Assembly (NCBI RefSeq): GCF_018069625.1
Contig: NZ_CP072941.1
Location: 1-64,000 of the forward strand
Direction: 5' to 3'
Length of the DNA stretch: 64,000 nt
From: Streptomyces yatensis
GTDB lineage: Bacteria > Actinomycetota > Actinomycetes > Streptomycetales > Streptomycetaceae
This document shows positions 10,001 through 18,346 of the stretch, piece after piece. Positions within the stretch are counted from its first letter, which is position 1; each line of letters begins with the position of its first letter. The notes beneath the pieces are model-generated. The model was not told the DNA's origin and made no database searches. It saw nothing but the letters and a program-made list of their open reading frames with translations. The position numbers were made by a program, and so were the translations under genes.

Positions 10001-10666
10001 GCGGGTTTCGTGGTGCAGGGCGATCTCGACCAACTGTTGCGTCACCGGTTCGTTCTGCCCACCGAGGCACAGCTCTACGACCGGCAGGTGCCGAGCTCCC
10101 AGCCGGTCGTGACCGACCTCGACCCGAGACTGGTGCCGCAGTTCGCGGTTGATGCCGGTCAGAGTCCGCCGATCGGGTTCGTCTCGATCAACCTGCGCAA
10201 TTCGCAAGTGGCGAAGGCGCAGGAGGAATTCGACCTCGGGCAGGAGCTGCTCGACGGAAATCGGCCCGAGCAGGCGCAGCCGCACTTCGAGAAAGCCTTG
10301 ACGATCCTTCGCGAGACGCCACATCACCCTGCCCTGCTGGAGGCGATGCTGTACGGGCGGCTCGCGGTGGTGGCGCTGGTCCGGGGCCAGGGACGGGCCG
10401 GGAGACGGATGGCCAAGCGCGCAGTGGCCGCTTTCGAGCGCATCGACGTGATCAGCCTGCCGTTCGCCATCGCCCTGGACAATCTCGGGCTCGCCGAGGT
10501 GGTGCTGGCCAGACCGCGGCACGGACGGCGACATCTGACCCGGGCTCTGGCCATGAAGCGGGTCCTACTCCCGCCCGGTGACGCACAGATCGCCTTCACC
10601 GAACGGGCTCTCACCCAGGCCGACGCCGGCTTCGGACACTTGCGCTTCCGGTGGGGCCGCGAGTAA
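7049..10666 (+). CDS. TPR protein with CHAT caspase-like protease domain
   Basis: A 1205-residue protein. Residues 20-600 are helical tetratricopeptide-type repeats, probably the sensing or oligomerising part. Residues about 620-990 are a CHAT protease: a beta-strand carrying PDGALCRVPFDAL, the catalytic His847 in LHLATHG, the catalytic Cys905 in LSACESG, and the following EGLMGVARSFLLSGARSV. Both dyad residues are present, so it should be an active clan CD protease. Residues about 1065-1190 form a second repeat block. CHAT proteases cut partner proteins in defence or cell-death modules; the divergent 272-residue protein is the obvious candidate substrate. The GTG at 7049 gives the longest frame; the in-frame GTG at 7055 is an alternative. 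A decayed regulator gene follows directly. Confidence 0.85.
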   Translation: MNVWNGSEEKIPLESGPATVADDRVSAAEAALQVARRAGGDLRGALAEAATAYREADRRDEAIAAYRELATVLGGLVTADDQVRAAGSDMWVARLAQEADEDHIVRHHLTTATERCAALEQRWGSQPVCALIRLEAACRMGVLALRAGEVESAWEQLLRAVIAADPAVQEADLPSLAHAAIVAARILAANGLLGTAGNVLDALTGHAEASGDTLLAGQALEADGELEARFGDEPTAIRLLRRAGLAIGDQPDSPDAKARAGVLSQAGLCADRLGDYALARFLYQRALDHYAAVLPPGAVDVLMNRYNLAEIARVTGDNETVIRDLTEITDVLRGQGADAPPEFRCTALKNLGVALLDTGRLDRAQSVFTEALSVPGRPAARKAEIVFSRARARSRSQQGSVDMDEIRNAVAGVLAENGADSMPYLLARWSSAGFLPLDEAAAVYRSLLEKVAGADDHQSRDLRRRVLRSLGMLRWRQGDAVGMLESLRGALGEAEREHAETWRVRSAFEPGPAKRFDLERLLLTLVARRFRDQDEARRLAFRAAVGTKRLSAEMILAQNELILRGFTRLLPARDLAAALRRGWGATGAPTEDKQQQLDEVERQLSLAVPREVLLELLDHSTAEYVAAHLPTNVTLVEYVRCPGFDPPEDAGPSAIGGPAWYAAFVLPNGRPEEMALLDLGEAARIDEAAQMFWSAIADADLPEPQWRVYSRRLAELIWNPLLASLPADDMRVIAIAPDGALCRVPFDALIGADGLPLLATNRLSLLATGRDAGRGGSRANRRGTPPVVIAAPDYGTPQDTFMPLQETRAEGEAIADLLGVAAVTDGAATRDYLLSRADPEILHLATHGYYLPVPADGADRTARHPLLDSGIALAGANCGASGLVTALDVLGMGLAGTDLVVLSACESGLGPLDNEEGLMGVARSFLLSGARSVVWSLWRVDDVATARLMTLFYRRMLAGFARSVALRDSKMELYAEEPNRPDLWAGFVVQGDLDQLLRHRFVLPTEAQLYDRQVPSSQPVVTDLDPRLVPQFAVDAGQSPPIGFVSINLRNSQVAKAQEEFDLGQELLDGNRPEQAQPHFEKALTILRETPHHPALLEAMLYGRLAVVALVRGQGRAGRRMAKRAVAAFERIDVISLPFAIALDNLGLAEVVLARPRHGRRHLTRALAMKRVLLPPGDAQIAFTERALTQADAGFGHLRFRWGRE

Positions 10667-10680
10667 TCACGGTCGGGGCC

Positions 10681-12005
10681 GCAGGCGGCCACCGGCCTGT
10701 CGCACGGCGAGATCGCCCGCCGCGTCGCCGCAGAAGCAAATGCCCAAGGACACCAGCAGATTGCCCCTACGCCAGCCGCATCCGCCGCTGGCTCGACGGC
10801 GAGCGGCCCCGCCCGCCGGTCCCCGCTCTGCTGACCGCAGTACTCTCCGACGCAATTGGCCAGCCACTCACTCAAGGTGACCTCGGACTGACAGCCCAAG
10901 GGCCCACGCTGGATAGCATCCAGATCCCGCTGCTGACCGAGGCAGCCGCCCAGACCCTGGCCGGATGGACCCAGATGGACCTCGCCCTCAACCGCCGCGA
11001 CACCTTCAAGCTCGCCCTTGGCACCCCGCTCATCCTGGCCGCCGAGCGGATGCTGGGCGGCACCGCCCGCCGGCTCAACCACGCCGCCAAGGGCTTCGAT
11101 ACCGACACCACCACCGCACTGCAGAAAGTCACCGCCTTCTTCACCAGGGCGGACGCCGCCAAGGGCGGCGGCTTGTACCGCTCCGCGATCGTCGCCCAGC
11201 TCGCCGAGGTCGCCCGCCGCATCCAGGACGGCGTCCCCACCTCCTTGAAGGCCCGGCTCTTCGCGCGACCACTGATCTGGCCGCACTCGCGGGATGGGTC
11301 AGCCACGACAGCGGCCGGTACGCCACCGCCCAGCGGTACTGGTCCTACGGCATCTATGCCGCCTCCGAAGCCGGCCAGCCGGACCGCGGGGTCGAGATCG
11401 TCACCCGCATATCCCACCAGACGATCTACCTCGGACACCCCAACGACGCCCTCGGTCTCCTCGGCATCGCCGCGAAGAAGGCCATCCTCCCCGCCACCAG
11501 AGCGCTGGCCGCCTCCCAGACCAGCCGTGTCCACGCCGCCCTCGGCAACGAGCGCCGCGCCGAGCAGCACCTGGGAACCGCCGACGAACTGGTCGCAGAC
11601 GGCCTGGACGATGTGCCGGAGTGGGTGGCGTACTTCGACGCCGCCAAGCACGCCGGCGCCCGCGCGGTATCCGCCCGCGACCTGAACAGCATCGACCAGC
11701 CCAGCCGCGCGAGCCTCCACTTCACTCACGCGCTCGCCCTCCGCAAGCCCGGCTTCGACCGTGTCCGCGTCATGGACCGCATCGGCCTGGCCGCCGCACT
11801 GTTCGACGAAGGCGAACCGGAACAGGCCGCCGCAGCCGCCCAACAAGCCCTCACCGAAGCCGTACGGATCAACTCCACCCTCATGACCTCCCGGCTCAAT
11901 ACACTGCTGGACGCCGCCCGCCCCTACCGGACCACCGCCGTGCACGAGGTACACACAAGGACAGCGGATCTCGCAGCAGCCCGCCCGACCACGATCGCAG
12001 CCTGA
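10681..12005 (+). pseudogene. Frameshifted Streptomyces HTH-TPR regulator
   Basis: The translation is recognisable only when frames are joined: frame 2 (10682 to about 10765, QAATGLSHGEIARR), frame 1 (10768 to about 11262, RIRRWLDGE through GLYRSAIVAQ), then frame 3 (11268 to 12005, DLAALAGWVSHDSGRY to the TGA at 12003-12005). Together they match a widespread Streptomyces regulator of about 450 residues with an N-terminal helix-turn-helix-like part and a C-terminal repeat region. The first ~30 residues and the start codon are missing; the gene abuts the stop of the CHAT gene. Two frameshifts and the missing start make it a pseudogene, unless the assembly has indel errors. Confidence 0.75.
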
Positions 12006-12018
12006 GACCATCGCGACC

Positions 12019-12313
12019 ATGGGCAGGCACTCACGACCAGGACCGCCGAACCAGCCATCCCGCGCCGCCATGTACATCGACGCGGCCAACCCTCTCGCCT
12101 CATACAACAAGCGACGCCGCCCGCCGCTCGACATCCACCGACGTCACCGCCCGCTGCACGGCGGAGGCGGACACCTCCGGCCCAATGAACCGCGTGCTGG
12201 AGCAGTGGAACGGGTTTTCGTACGAACCTGCAGGCACTGCCGCGAATCTCTCAGAGGCTCAGCAGTGGGTGAACGAACAGACCTCTGGTGACACGTCGGC
12301 GGAATACGGCTGA
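12019..12313 (+). pseudogene. Frameshifted DUF6087-type small protein
   Basis: Frame 1 from ATG 12019 encodes MGRHSRPGPPNQP, LASYNKRRRPPLDIHRRHRP and GGGGHLRPNEPR, then changes near 12195 to frame 2, which continues VLEQWNGFSYEPAGTAANLS to a TGA at 12311-12313. Joined, the roughly 97 residues look like DUF6087, a small basic Streptomyces family of unknown function that I recall sitting next to the HTH-TPR regulator preceding it here. One single-base shift separates the halves. Confidence 0.6.
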
Positions 12314-12569
12314 CGCTCGTCACACACCATGGGCAACGGCCCGGGCAGCAGCGCACGACACAAGGTGCGAGACAGGCGACGTAAGGCTCTGCTCCCTGGA
12401 CGTGGGCCAGCGCACGGAGGACTGGATGTCAGGCAGCGTTGCCTCGGTGACCGCGGACAGGCCTTATACCGCTCAAGGCGCCGATGCGGCGGCTGCCGAT
12501 GGGTGACCTCGCGCTGAGCGTGCGTGTACTGCGGGACGGGACTGCTGCACGATCGGGTGACAGCGGGGT

Positions 12570-13460
12570 TTATGCAGCCAGAGCTGCGGGTGGGGTCATG
12601 ATGGTCTCGTACTCGACGGGGGTCAATCGGCCCAGGCGTCGTTGCCGCCGGCGTCGGTGGTAGGTCCGCTCGATCCAGGTGACGATCGCGATCCGCAACT
12701 CCTGGCGGGTGGCCCAGACGCGGCGGTCGAGGACGTTCTTCTGCAGCAGTGCGAAGAAGCTCTCCATTGCGGCGTTGTCGCCTGCGGCCCCGACCCGGCC
12801 CATTGAGCCGACCAGGCCGTGCCGGGTGAGGACGGCGGCGACCTTGCGGGACCGGAATTGCGATCCGCGGTCGGAGTGCACGATGCATCCCGCAGCGGGG
12901 CCGCGGCGGGCGACGGCGGACCCCAGCGCGGCCGCCGCGAGGCGGGACTTCATCCGGCCGTCGATGGAATAGCCCACGATGCGGCCGGAGTACACGTCCT
13001 TGACGGCGCACAGATAGAGCTTGCCCTCGGCGGTCGCGTGCTCGGTGATGTCCGTGAGCCACAACCGGTTCGGCCCGTCCGCGGTGAAGTTCCGCCGCAC
13101 CAGGTCATCGTGGACCGGTGGCCCGGCTTTGGCGTTCTTCCCGCGGCCCCTGCGTTTGCCGAAGGCACTCCACCAGCCGTTGTCCCGGCAGATCCGCCAG
13201 GCGGTCCGCTCAGCCATCGCCTCACCGGCGGCGTGGGCCTCGTCGAGAAGGAAGCGGTGCCCGAACTCGGGATCGTCGCGGTGCGCGTCGAACAGGGCGT
13301 TGGCCCGGTATGCCTGGGTCAGTTCGGTGTCGGTGGCAGGCTGGGCCAGCCACCGGTAGTAGGGCTGGCGGGCCAGCCCGAGCACCCGGCACGTCACCGC
13401 CACCGGCACCCGGTAAGGGGCATCGGCGGCGGCCAGCTCGCGGACGAGCGGGTACATCAT
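12570..13460 (-). CDS. IS3-family transposase OrfB (DDE catalytic subunit)
   Basis: A 296-residue protein with the IS3/retroviral-integrase layout: an N-terminal HTH_21-type region, then the rve domain with catalytic Asp in WLTDITEH, Asp in IVHSDRGSQF and Glu in NAAMESFFALLQKN. All three acidic residues are present, so it should be active. It starts with ATG at 13458-13460 overlapping the orfA stop (ATGA), preceded by an A-run (GCAAAATGATG). Translation may therefore be coupled, or a -1 frameshift may fuse OrfA and OrfB as in many IS3 elements. Confidence 0.92.
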   Translation of the reverse strand: MMYPLVRELAAADAPYRVPVAVTCRVLGLARQPYYRWLAQPATDTELTQAYRANALFDAHRDDPEFGHRFLLDEAHAAGEAMAERTAWRICRDNGWWSAFGKRRGRGKNAKAGPPVHDDLVRRNFTADGPNRLWLTDITEHATAEGKLYLCAVKDVYSGRIVGYSIDGRMKSRLAAAALGSAVARRGPAAGCIVHSDRGSQFRSRKVAAVLTRHGLVGSMGRVGAAGDNAAMESFFALLQKNVLDRRVWATRQELRIAIVTWIERTYHRRRRQRRLGRLTPVEYETIMTPPAALAA

Positions 13461-13750
13461 TTTGCCGGCAGGTTCGCCTGCGACAGATACGCCGCAGCCC
13501 TCCTGAGCACTTCGTTCTCCTGCTCCAGCAGCCGGATCCGCTTGCGGGCCTCGCGCAGCTCGGCCGACTCACCCGACGTCGTTGCGGGCCTGGCGCCCTC
13601 GTCGGTCTCGGCGCGGCGCAGCCACTTCGACAACGTGATCGGGTGGACCCCGAAGTCAGCGGCGATCTGCTCCAGCGTGACGCCGGGCTCGCGGTTGCGC
13701 GCGACCCGCACGACGTCCTCGCGGAACTCCTTCGGATACGGCTTGGGCAC
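13457..13750 (-). CDS. IS3-family transposase OrfA (HTH subunit)
   Basis: A 97-residue protein with an HTH_Tnp_1 domain (FREDVVRVARNREPGVTLEQ, then IAADFGVHPITLSKWLRRAE) and a C-terminal leucine-zipper-like helix (ELREARKRIRLLEQENEVLR). It binds the element's ends and dimerises with OrfB. Its stop overlaps the OrfB start. Confidence 0.92.
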   Translation of the reverse strand: MPKPYPKEFREDVVRVARNREPGVTLEQIAADFGVHPITLSKWLRRAETDEGARPATTSGESAELREARKRIRLLEQENEVLRRAAAYLSQANLPAK

Positions 13751-13817
13751 TGCAACATCCTTCCAGGCCGCCTCTCAGCAAGCCAGGTCAGGTGTCACCC
13801 AACCCTGCAGCAGTCCC

Positions 13818-14119
13818 GACCATCTGTCGAGCTCAGTCACCAGCAGCCACGCCTGTGACTGACTCCCGCCTCCGTTCTCCGTCTCTCCCTCCTCTCTGCC
13901 CTATCCTCACGAGATCACGTGGGGCCGTGGCCCAGCGCGCTGCTGGCTTCCCTTTCCTACGGACAGACAGGTGCGCTATGCGGACCGCCGGGCGACGCAG
14001 GCTCAGACCTTGCCCAAGGCAGGCGCTCTCTTCCCTTCTCACCAGGCGCGTGTCGTGCCTGTCTTACGTTCAGGGCAACGGTCCTGGCGGCAACACCCTG
14101 CGTTGGGCAGCGCCTCGAG
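13818..14119. other. Short intergenic region next to the IS element
   Basis: About 300 bases between the right IS end and the 3' end of the helicase gene. It is somewhat richer in CT than its neighbours. I see no gene, RNA or hairpin in it. Confidence 0.4.
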
Positions 14120-16612
14120 CTAGCCGAGGACAGCCGGGACGGCGTCCTCGGCGGTCCATTCACCGTCGAAGAGCGCGGCGACCAAGCGCACGTGTTCCTC
14201 TGACAGGTGGCCCGATCGGTGCTTGGTGCGGGCCTTGGCGAGCCAGGCGCCGATCTTGACCGTGTCGCCGTCGACGCGGATCGTCTCGCGGGCGGCGGGA
14301 GTGCGGCCTTCGCGGTGGAGGAAGAGTTCCAGGAGCTGGACGGTCTGCTCGAAGGTGCGGCGGGGGCGGCGGGTGGGGGTGAGCGGGTTGCTTTCGGGGG
14401 TCAGGCCGAGGGAGGTCATCAGCTGCTGCTGGCCGGGGTGGAGGGCGTGCCAGGTGGTGAGCTGGCGGTGCAGCCAGGAGCCGATCTTCACGCCGCCCAG
14501 GAGCGTGTCGCGGGACAGCGCTGCGGGGTCGGCTCCGTCGGCGAGGTGGGCGCGGAGCAGGTGGTATTTGCGGTGCCAGTCGGCGCCGTGGGGCAGGCGC
14601 CAGTCAGGGGCGAGAGCGGTCAGGGCGTCGGCGCGGGCGGTATCGAGCGTGTTCTTTGCCGCGAGGTGGCGTTGTTCAGCGAGCCAGGCCCCGACGGGGG
14701 TGGTGGCGGGTGCGGCGAGGTGGCCGTGGGTGCGCAGATAGTCGGCGGCGGCGGTCATGCGGCGGCGCCAGGCGGCGTCGTGCTTATCCCAGATCATGCC
14801 GAGCGTGTCGAGTTCGGCGACCCAGGCAGCGTCCAGGCGGTCGGCCTTCGCGGCGTCGCGCATGGTTGTGATGAAGGTGCCCAGCGCGTATCCGGTGGGG
14901 TCGGTGTAGTCGGCGGGGACGTCGAGGTGGCCATGTTCGTCGCGGTAGGACTGGGCGGCGGCCAGGCCGAGGCGGCGGGAGCGGGAGACTACGGCGTCGC
15001 GGGGGTCGAAGGAGGCCAGGTCCATGGCGCGGGCGATGCGCTCGGGGTGGACGGTGAAGTCGAAGTGCCAGCGGCGTTCGATGACGTCGCTGGTCTCTTT
15101 GGGGAGGCGGTTGGCTTTGTCGGGCAGGCGCTCGAGGATGCGGTGGTCGTGGCTGGCCAGCGCCGTGGCGATGGCCCACACCGGTTCGTAGGCGGTGCCG
15201 AGGATGTTCTCGCCGTCGGCGCCGGGCGGGACATAGACGGGGACGATGAGACTGGCCGTCTTGCCGCTCACGTCCAGGCGCAGGGCGCGGCCGAGGGCCT
15301 GGACGCAGCGGATGACGCTGCGCGTGGGGTCGGCGAAAACGACCGCGTCGACGGCAGGGATGTCAACGCCCTCGGCGATCAGCCGCGAGTTCGCCAGGAC
15401 CGCGCATTCGGCGGTGCTGAAGCCGTCGAAGATTCCGGCGCGCTGGGCGGGGGTGTGCTCGCCGTGGGCGAAAAACAGCTGAGGGGTGATGTCGGGGCTC
15501 AGGTCGGGGGCTGTCTTGGCCAGCCGGCGCAGGGTGTGGGGCAGTTCGCGGGCGAAGCGGCGCGCGTCAGAGACGAGGTTGAAGTAGACCAGCACCTTCT
15601 TCAGGCCGTACTCGGTCATAGAGCGCAGGACCGCAAGGTGCAGGGCGGTGGTGCGCAGCGCACTGTCCTGCACCTCGCCGTTGTCCTCACCTGGGTGGAG
15701 GGTTTCGGGGGTGGGGAGGTTCAGGCGGGTGCGCAGGTCGGCGTCGGTGAGGGTGGGGACCACGATGCGGTAGTCTGCGGCCCGGTTGTCGGCGATGGCC
15801 TGTGCGAGCGGGTATTCGAAGATCTTCTTGCCGTAGACGGCCTCGTTGTCCATCGAGTTGGTTTCGCTGCCCTCCCCTGCTGCGGGCAGGCGGCCGCGGG
15901 GGCGGGAGAGGCTGGCGGATTCGGCTAGGTCGGGTGCGGCGACGATGCGCGGGGTGGCGGTCATATAGAGGCGGCGGTCAGCGTGGATCCGCGTCGCGTC
16001 GTTGATCATGGCCCATTTCTTGTCCGTCCGGCCGGCGATCCGGTGGGCCTCGTCCAGGACAGCGAGATCGAAAGGAGGCACGGTGTAGCGAGTGTGCTGC
16101 GTCGCCTCGATCTTGTCGAGCGAGTCATAGGTGCACACCACTGCCAGAGCGGGCAGGGCGTCGCGTCGCTGGCCGACGGCCGCGAGCAGGGAGGCCAGGA
16201 GGCGGTAGTCGGTGACGGAGCCGACGTGGGCGGCGGCCAGGGCGCCGTGGGCGGCGGCGTCCATTGAGGAGACGATGACGAGCGGTTCGCGGTGGCCGTC
16301 GCGGCGCAGTGCCAGCGCGGTCTGGACTGCGAGGTCGAGGGTGGGGACGACGAGCAGCAGCCGACGAGCCAACTGACTGGCGGCGCGGCTGGCCACCAGT
16401 GTCTTGCCGGTGCCGGTCGCCGCCACGTACAGACCGCGGGTGCCGGGCCGACGCAGGTGCTTGAGGATACTGTCGAGAGCTTCTTGCTGGTCCTCATGCA
16501 GAGGGAGGGGTTGAGGTTGCCGCCCACGGCGGGAGGGCAGGTCCAGCCCCAGGCTGTGCAGGTCCTGGGCGGTGAGCGGCTGCGGATCAGCCGCCGGGGG
16601 CTGCGGGTCCAA
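14120..16612 (-). CDS. SF2 DEAH-box helicase with C-terminal helicase-associated repeats
   Basis: An 830-residue protein. Walker A ATGTGKT and the DEAH box (AVLDEAHR) lie in the first RecA domain, with TATPR as motif III; the second domain has AEGVDIPAVDAVVF (motif V) and QALGRALR (motif VI). From about residue 540 there are several repeats of the helicase-associated type (for example WRRRMTAAADYLRTHGHL and VGAWLAEQR), which usually bind DNA. This combination is common in Streptomyces accessory DNA. The TTG start at 16612 is supported by a CCGGAGACC site 6-8 bases upstream. It is the last gene of a minus-strand series starting with the NdpA-like gene, 118 bases after the membrane-protein gene. 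Confidence 0.85.
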   Translation of the reverse strand: MDPQPPAADPQPLTAQDLHSLGLDLPSRRGRQPQPLPLHEDQQEALDSILKHLRRPGTRGLYVAATGTGKTLVASRAASQLARRLLLVVPTLDLAVQTALALRRDGHREPLVIVSSMDAAAHGALAAAHVGSVTDYRLLASLLAAVGQRRDALPALAVVCTYDSLDKIEATQHTRYTVPPFDLAVLDEAHRIAGRTDKKWAMINDATRIHADRRLYMTATPRIVAAPDLAESASLSRPRGRLPAAGEGSETNSMDNEAVYGKKIFEYPLAQAIADNRAADYRIVVPTLTDADLRTRLNLPTPETLHPGEDNGEVQDSALRTTALHLAVLRSMTEYGLKKVLVYFNLVSDARRFARELPHTLRRLAKTAPDLSPDITPQLFFAHGEHTPAQRAGIFDGFSTAECAVLANSRLIAEGVDIPAVDAVVFADPTRSVIRCVQALGRALRLDVSGKTASLIVPVYVPPGADGENILGTAYEPVWAIATALASHDHRILERLPDKANRLPKETSDVIERRWHFDFTVHPERIARAMDLASFDPRDAVVSRSRRLGLAAAQSYRDEHGHLDVPADYTDPTGYALGTFITTMRDAAKADRLDAAWVAELDTLGMIWDKHDAAWRRRMTAAADYLRTHGHLAAPATTPVGAWLAEQRHLAAKNTLDTARADALTALAPDWRLPHGADWHRKYHLLRAHLADGADPAALSRDTLLGGVKIGSWLHRQLTTWHALHPGQQQLMTSLGLTPESNPLTPTRRPRRTFEQTVQLLELFLHREGRTPAARETIRVDGDTVKIGAWLAKARTKHRSGHLSEEHVRLVAALFDGEWTAEDAVPAVLG

Positions 16613-16730
16613 GGCGGTCTCCGGACGGTACGGGGCAGGCCAGTGGCGGGGCGTCTCCCGATTCTGTCAGCCCTCCCCCGTCGCCACAGCCGTCCCTGCC
16701 GCACCATGTATGCGGGGTGCCGGCTTGTGG

Positions 16731-17360
16731 TCAGGGAGTCTGTGGTGCGGGCACCGGCGGCTGGGAGGGCACGGACTGCGTGGCTGCGGGTGCTGTCTGC
16801 GCGGCCAGTTTGCGGTAGCCGGTGGCGGTGATGGCGCGCCACGACAGATAGAAGCCGACAACAGCCAGGATCCCTAGCACAGTTGCCGCGCCGAGCAACA
16901 GGGCTCGGTGTTCGACGGGGAACCGCCACAGAGCCAGGTCGATTGCCAGGGTGAGCAGGATGCTGTTGAGGACCCAGCCGCGGCAGATCCTCAGCCGGGA
17001 GCGAGCGTAGTCGGCGCGGGCCATCAGGGAGGGGAACTCGGCGAGCTTGAGGCGTGCCTGGGCGTAGGCGGCGGACGTGGGGAAGGACTGGGCGCGCAGT
17101 CGGCGGCGTGTGGGGGCCAGGGCGGTGTCGGCGGCGCGGTCGATGATGATGCCCAGCGCGTAGGCGAATGCGAGGGCTGCTCCAGCCGCGAGGGATGTGC
17201 CAGCCATCGGAGCCAGGTGGCGGCTGTTGTCGGGACCTGCGAGGGCCGCGGCGAGGACGCCCAGGCCGGCGAGGAAGCCGATACCGACGACGAGGACCTC
17301 GACGAACATGGCGGTGGCGGCCACGACAGCGGACGGCTCGGGCTCTGGTGGTCGAGTCAC
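16731..17360 (-). CDS. Four-helix membrane protein in the RelA/SpoT operon
   Basis: A 209-residue integral membrane protein. Hydrophobic segments lie near residues 12-40, 50-75, 125-145 and 152-172; a basic cytoplasmic loop (about 78-122) separates the two pairs, and a Pro/Gln-rich tail follows. I recognise no family. The GTG start overlaps the stop of the RelA/SpoT-type gene by 4 bases, so the two are translated together. In nucleotide-signalling defence systems small membrane proteins often serve as pore-forming effectors, which suggests but does not show a similar role here. Confidence 0.7.
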   Translation of the reverse strand: MTRPPEPEPSAVVAATAMFVEVLVVGIGFLAGLGVLAAALAGPDNSRHLAPMAGTSLAAGAALAFAYALGIIIDRAADTALAPTRRRLRAQSFPTSAAYAQARLKLAEFPSLMARADYARSRLRICRGWVLNSILLTLAIDLALWRFPVEHRALLLGAATVLGILAVVGFYLSWRAITATGYRKLAAQTAPAATQSVPSQPPVPAPQTP

Positions 17361-18346
17361 AGGTGGACGCTCCAGATCTCTGCCATGTCGGTGAGCAGTG
17401 TGTCGGATAGTTGGTCGGCCCAGATACCTTTCAGCAGCATCTTGGCGGTGGTGAGCCGCTCGAAGATGATCAGGCTCTCCGGCTGGCTGGCCAGTACGTA
17501 GCGGCCGTGGGTGAGGAAGAGCTCACTGGTAGGGCCATAGTCGCGGTAGGTCGCTTCGAGCTCGTCGCGATACTGCTCTGCGAACTGGGCTAACTTGTTG
17601 GGGTAGTCGGTCTCGCGCTCGACGGTTTCGACGAGGACGTCGACAATGTCTTCGGACAGGTCTCGGCGGTACTCATGGTCGTTGAAAGTACGGTAGAGGA
17701 ACTCTGCTTGGTCCAAGAGCCTGTTGCTACGAGTGAAGTCGGGGTGCTGTTCCAAGACGTGTACCCCCCGTTCGACTTCGAGGTCGTACAGTTCGACCAG
17801 GGCGATCAAACGGTACAGCGACCTGCTGACATCGCGGGGTACGTCGGTGGTGCCTGTTTTGTAGAGCAGCCTGTGGGACATACGGGCCCACAAGTCGGTT
17901 GCTTCGGTGCGGATTTGGATCTCGCACTCGTATGGTCGGCCGTCGCCGTCCGTGAGGCCGCCGGCGGCGAGGACCTGGACGTGGAGACGGGGGTACTGCA
18001 GGGTGTACTTGCCCTCGATGTCCTCTTGTTCTCGGTGGTCCTGGGGATCTTCGACGAGTGTCAGGTTGTCCTTGACGACCTTGAGGGCGTCGTCGAGTAG
18101 GCCTTTGTGCTGGACCGTGATGCGGACTCCTGCCTTGTCGGTGATCTCCTTCCAGGGGTCGGGGTAGTCCTTGTGGTAGGCCTTGGTGACGAAGCTGCCG
18201 ACCTCCTTGGCCCGATGGGTTACCTCGCAGGTGATCTGGGCCCGGGCGGTCTTGCGCCGCAGGAGGGCTCCGGTGAGCTGTGCCGCCTTCCGGATACGGG
18301 GCAGTTCCGCCTGGTACCGGTGGAAGGCGTCGTTGACGACGCTCAC
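17357..18346 (-). CDS. RelA/SpoT-type nucleotide synthetase domain protein
   Basis: A 329-residue protein. Residues about 40-170 carry the pyrophosphokinase signature of RelA/SpoT synthetases: R45-x-K47-x3-S51-x3-K55, the DKAGVR motif with Asp70 and Arg75, and EIQIRT with Glu142, followed by a His near 158 and YK at 162-163. All core residues I can check are present, so it should transfer pyrophosphate onto a nucleotide (ppGpp, or ppApp as in toxSAS) or onto tRNA. There is no HD hydrolase, TGS or ACT domain; residues 170-329 are a helical C-terminal extension of unknown role. GTGA overlaps tie it to the NdpA-like gene upstream and the membrane-protein gene downstream. Confidence 0.82.
   Translation of the reverse strand: MSVVNDAFHRYQAELPRIRKAAQLTGALLRRKTARAQITCEVTHRAKEVGSFVTKAYHKDYPDPWKEITDKAGVRITVQHKGLLDDALKVVKDNLTLVEDPQDHREQEDIEGKYTLQYPRLHVQVLAAGGLTDGDGRPYECEIQIRTEATDLWARMSHRLLYKTGTTDVPRDVSRSLYRLIALVELYDLEVERGVHVLEQHPDFTRSNRLLDQAEFLYRTFNDHEYRRDLSEDIVDVLVETVERETDYPNKLAQFAEQYRDELEATYRDYGPTSELFLTHGRYVLASQPESLIIFERLTTAKMLLKGIWADQLSDTLLTDMAEIWSVHL

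Larger units (their letters stand above)
12538..13817 (-). mobile_element. IS3-family insertion sequence, apparently intact
   Basis: About 1280 bases bounded by imperfect inverted repeats: GGGACTGCTGCA followed by GGGTGACA at 12538-12562, and the complementary copy at 13793-13817. The trinucleotide GAC flanks both ends (12535-12537 and 13818-13820), consistent with a 3-base target duplication. It carries overlapping orfA and orfB on the minus strand. The ends do not begin with the usual TG of the family, so the exact boundary is uncertain by a few bases. Confidence 0.75.

Noticed and set aside
10965..12005. Independent 346-residue gene from an ATG at 10965
   Set aside because: The first 100 residues are out-of-frame reading of the preceding part of the HTH-TPR regulator; the real coding sense switches to this frame at about 11265.
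14207..15928. 573-residue plus-strand open frame
   Set aside because: Antisense shadow of the SF2 helicase with helicase-associated repeats.
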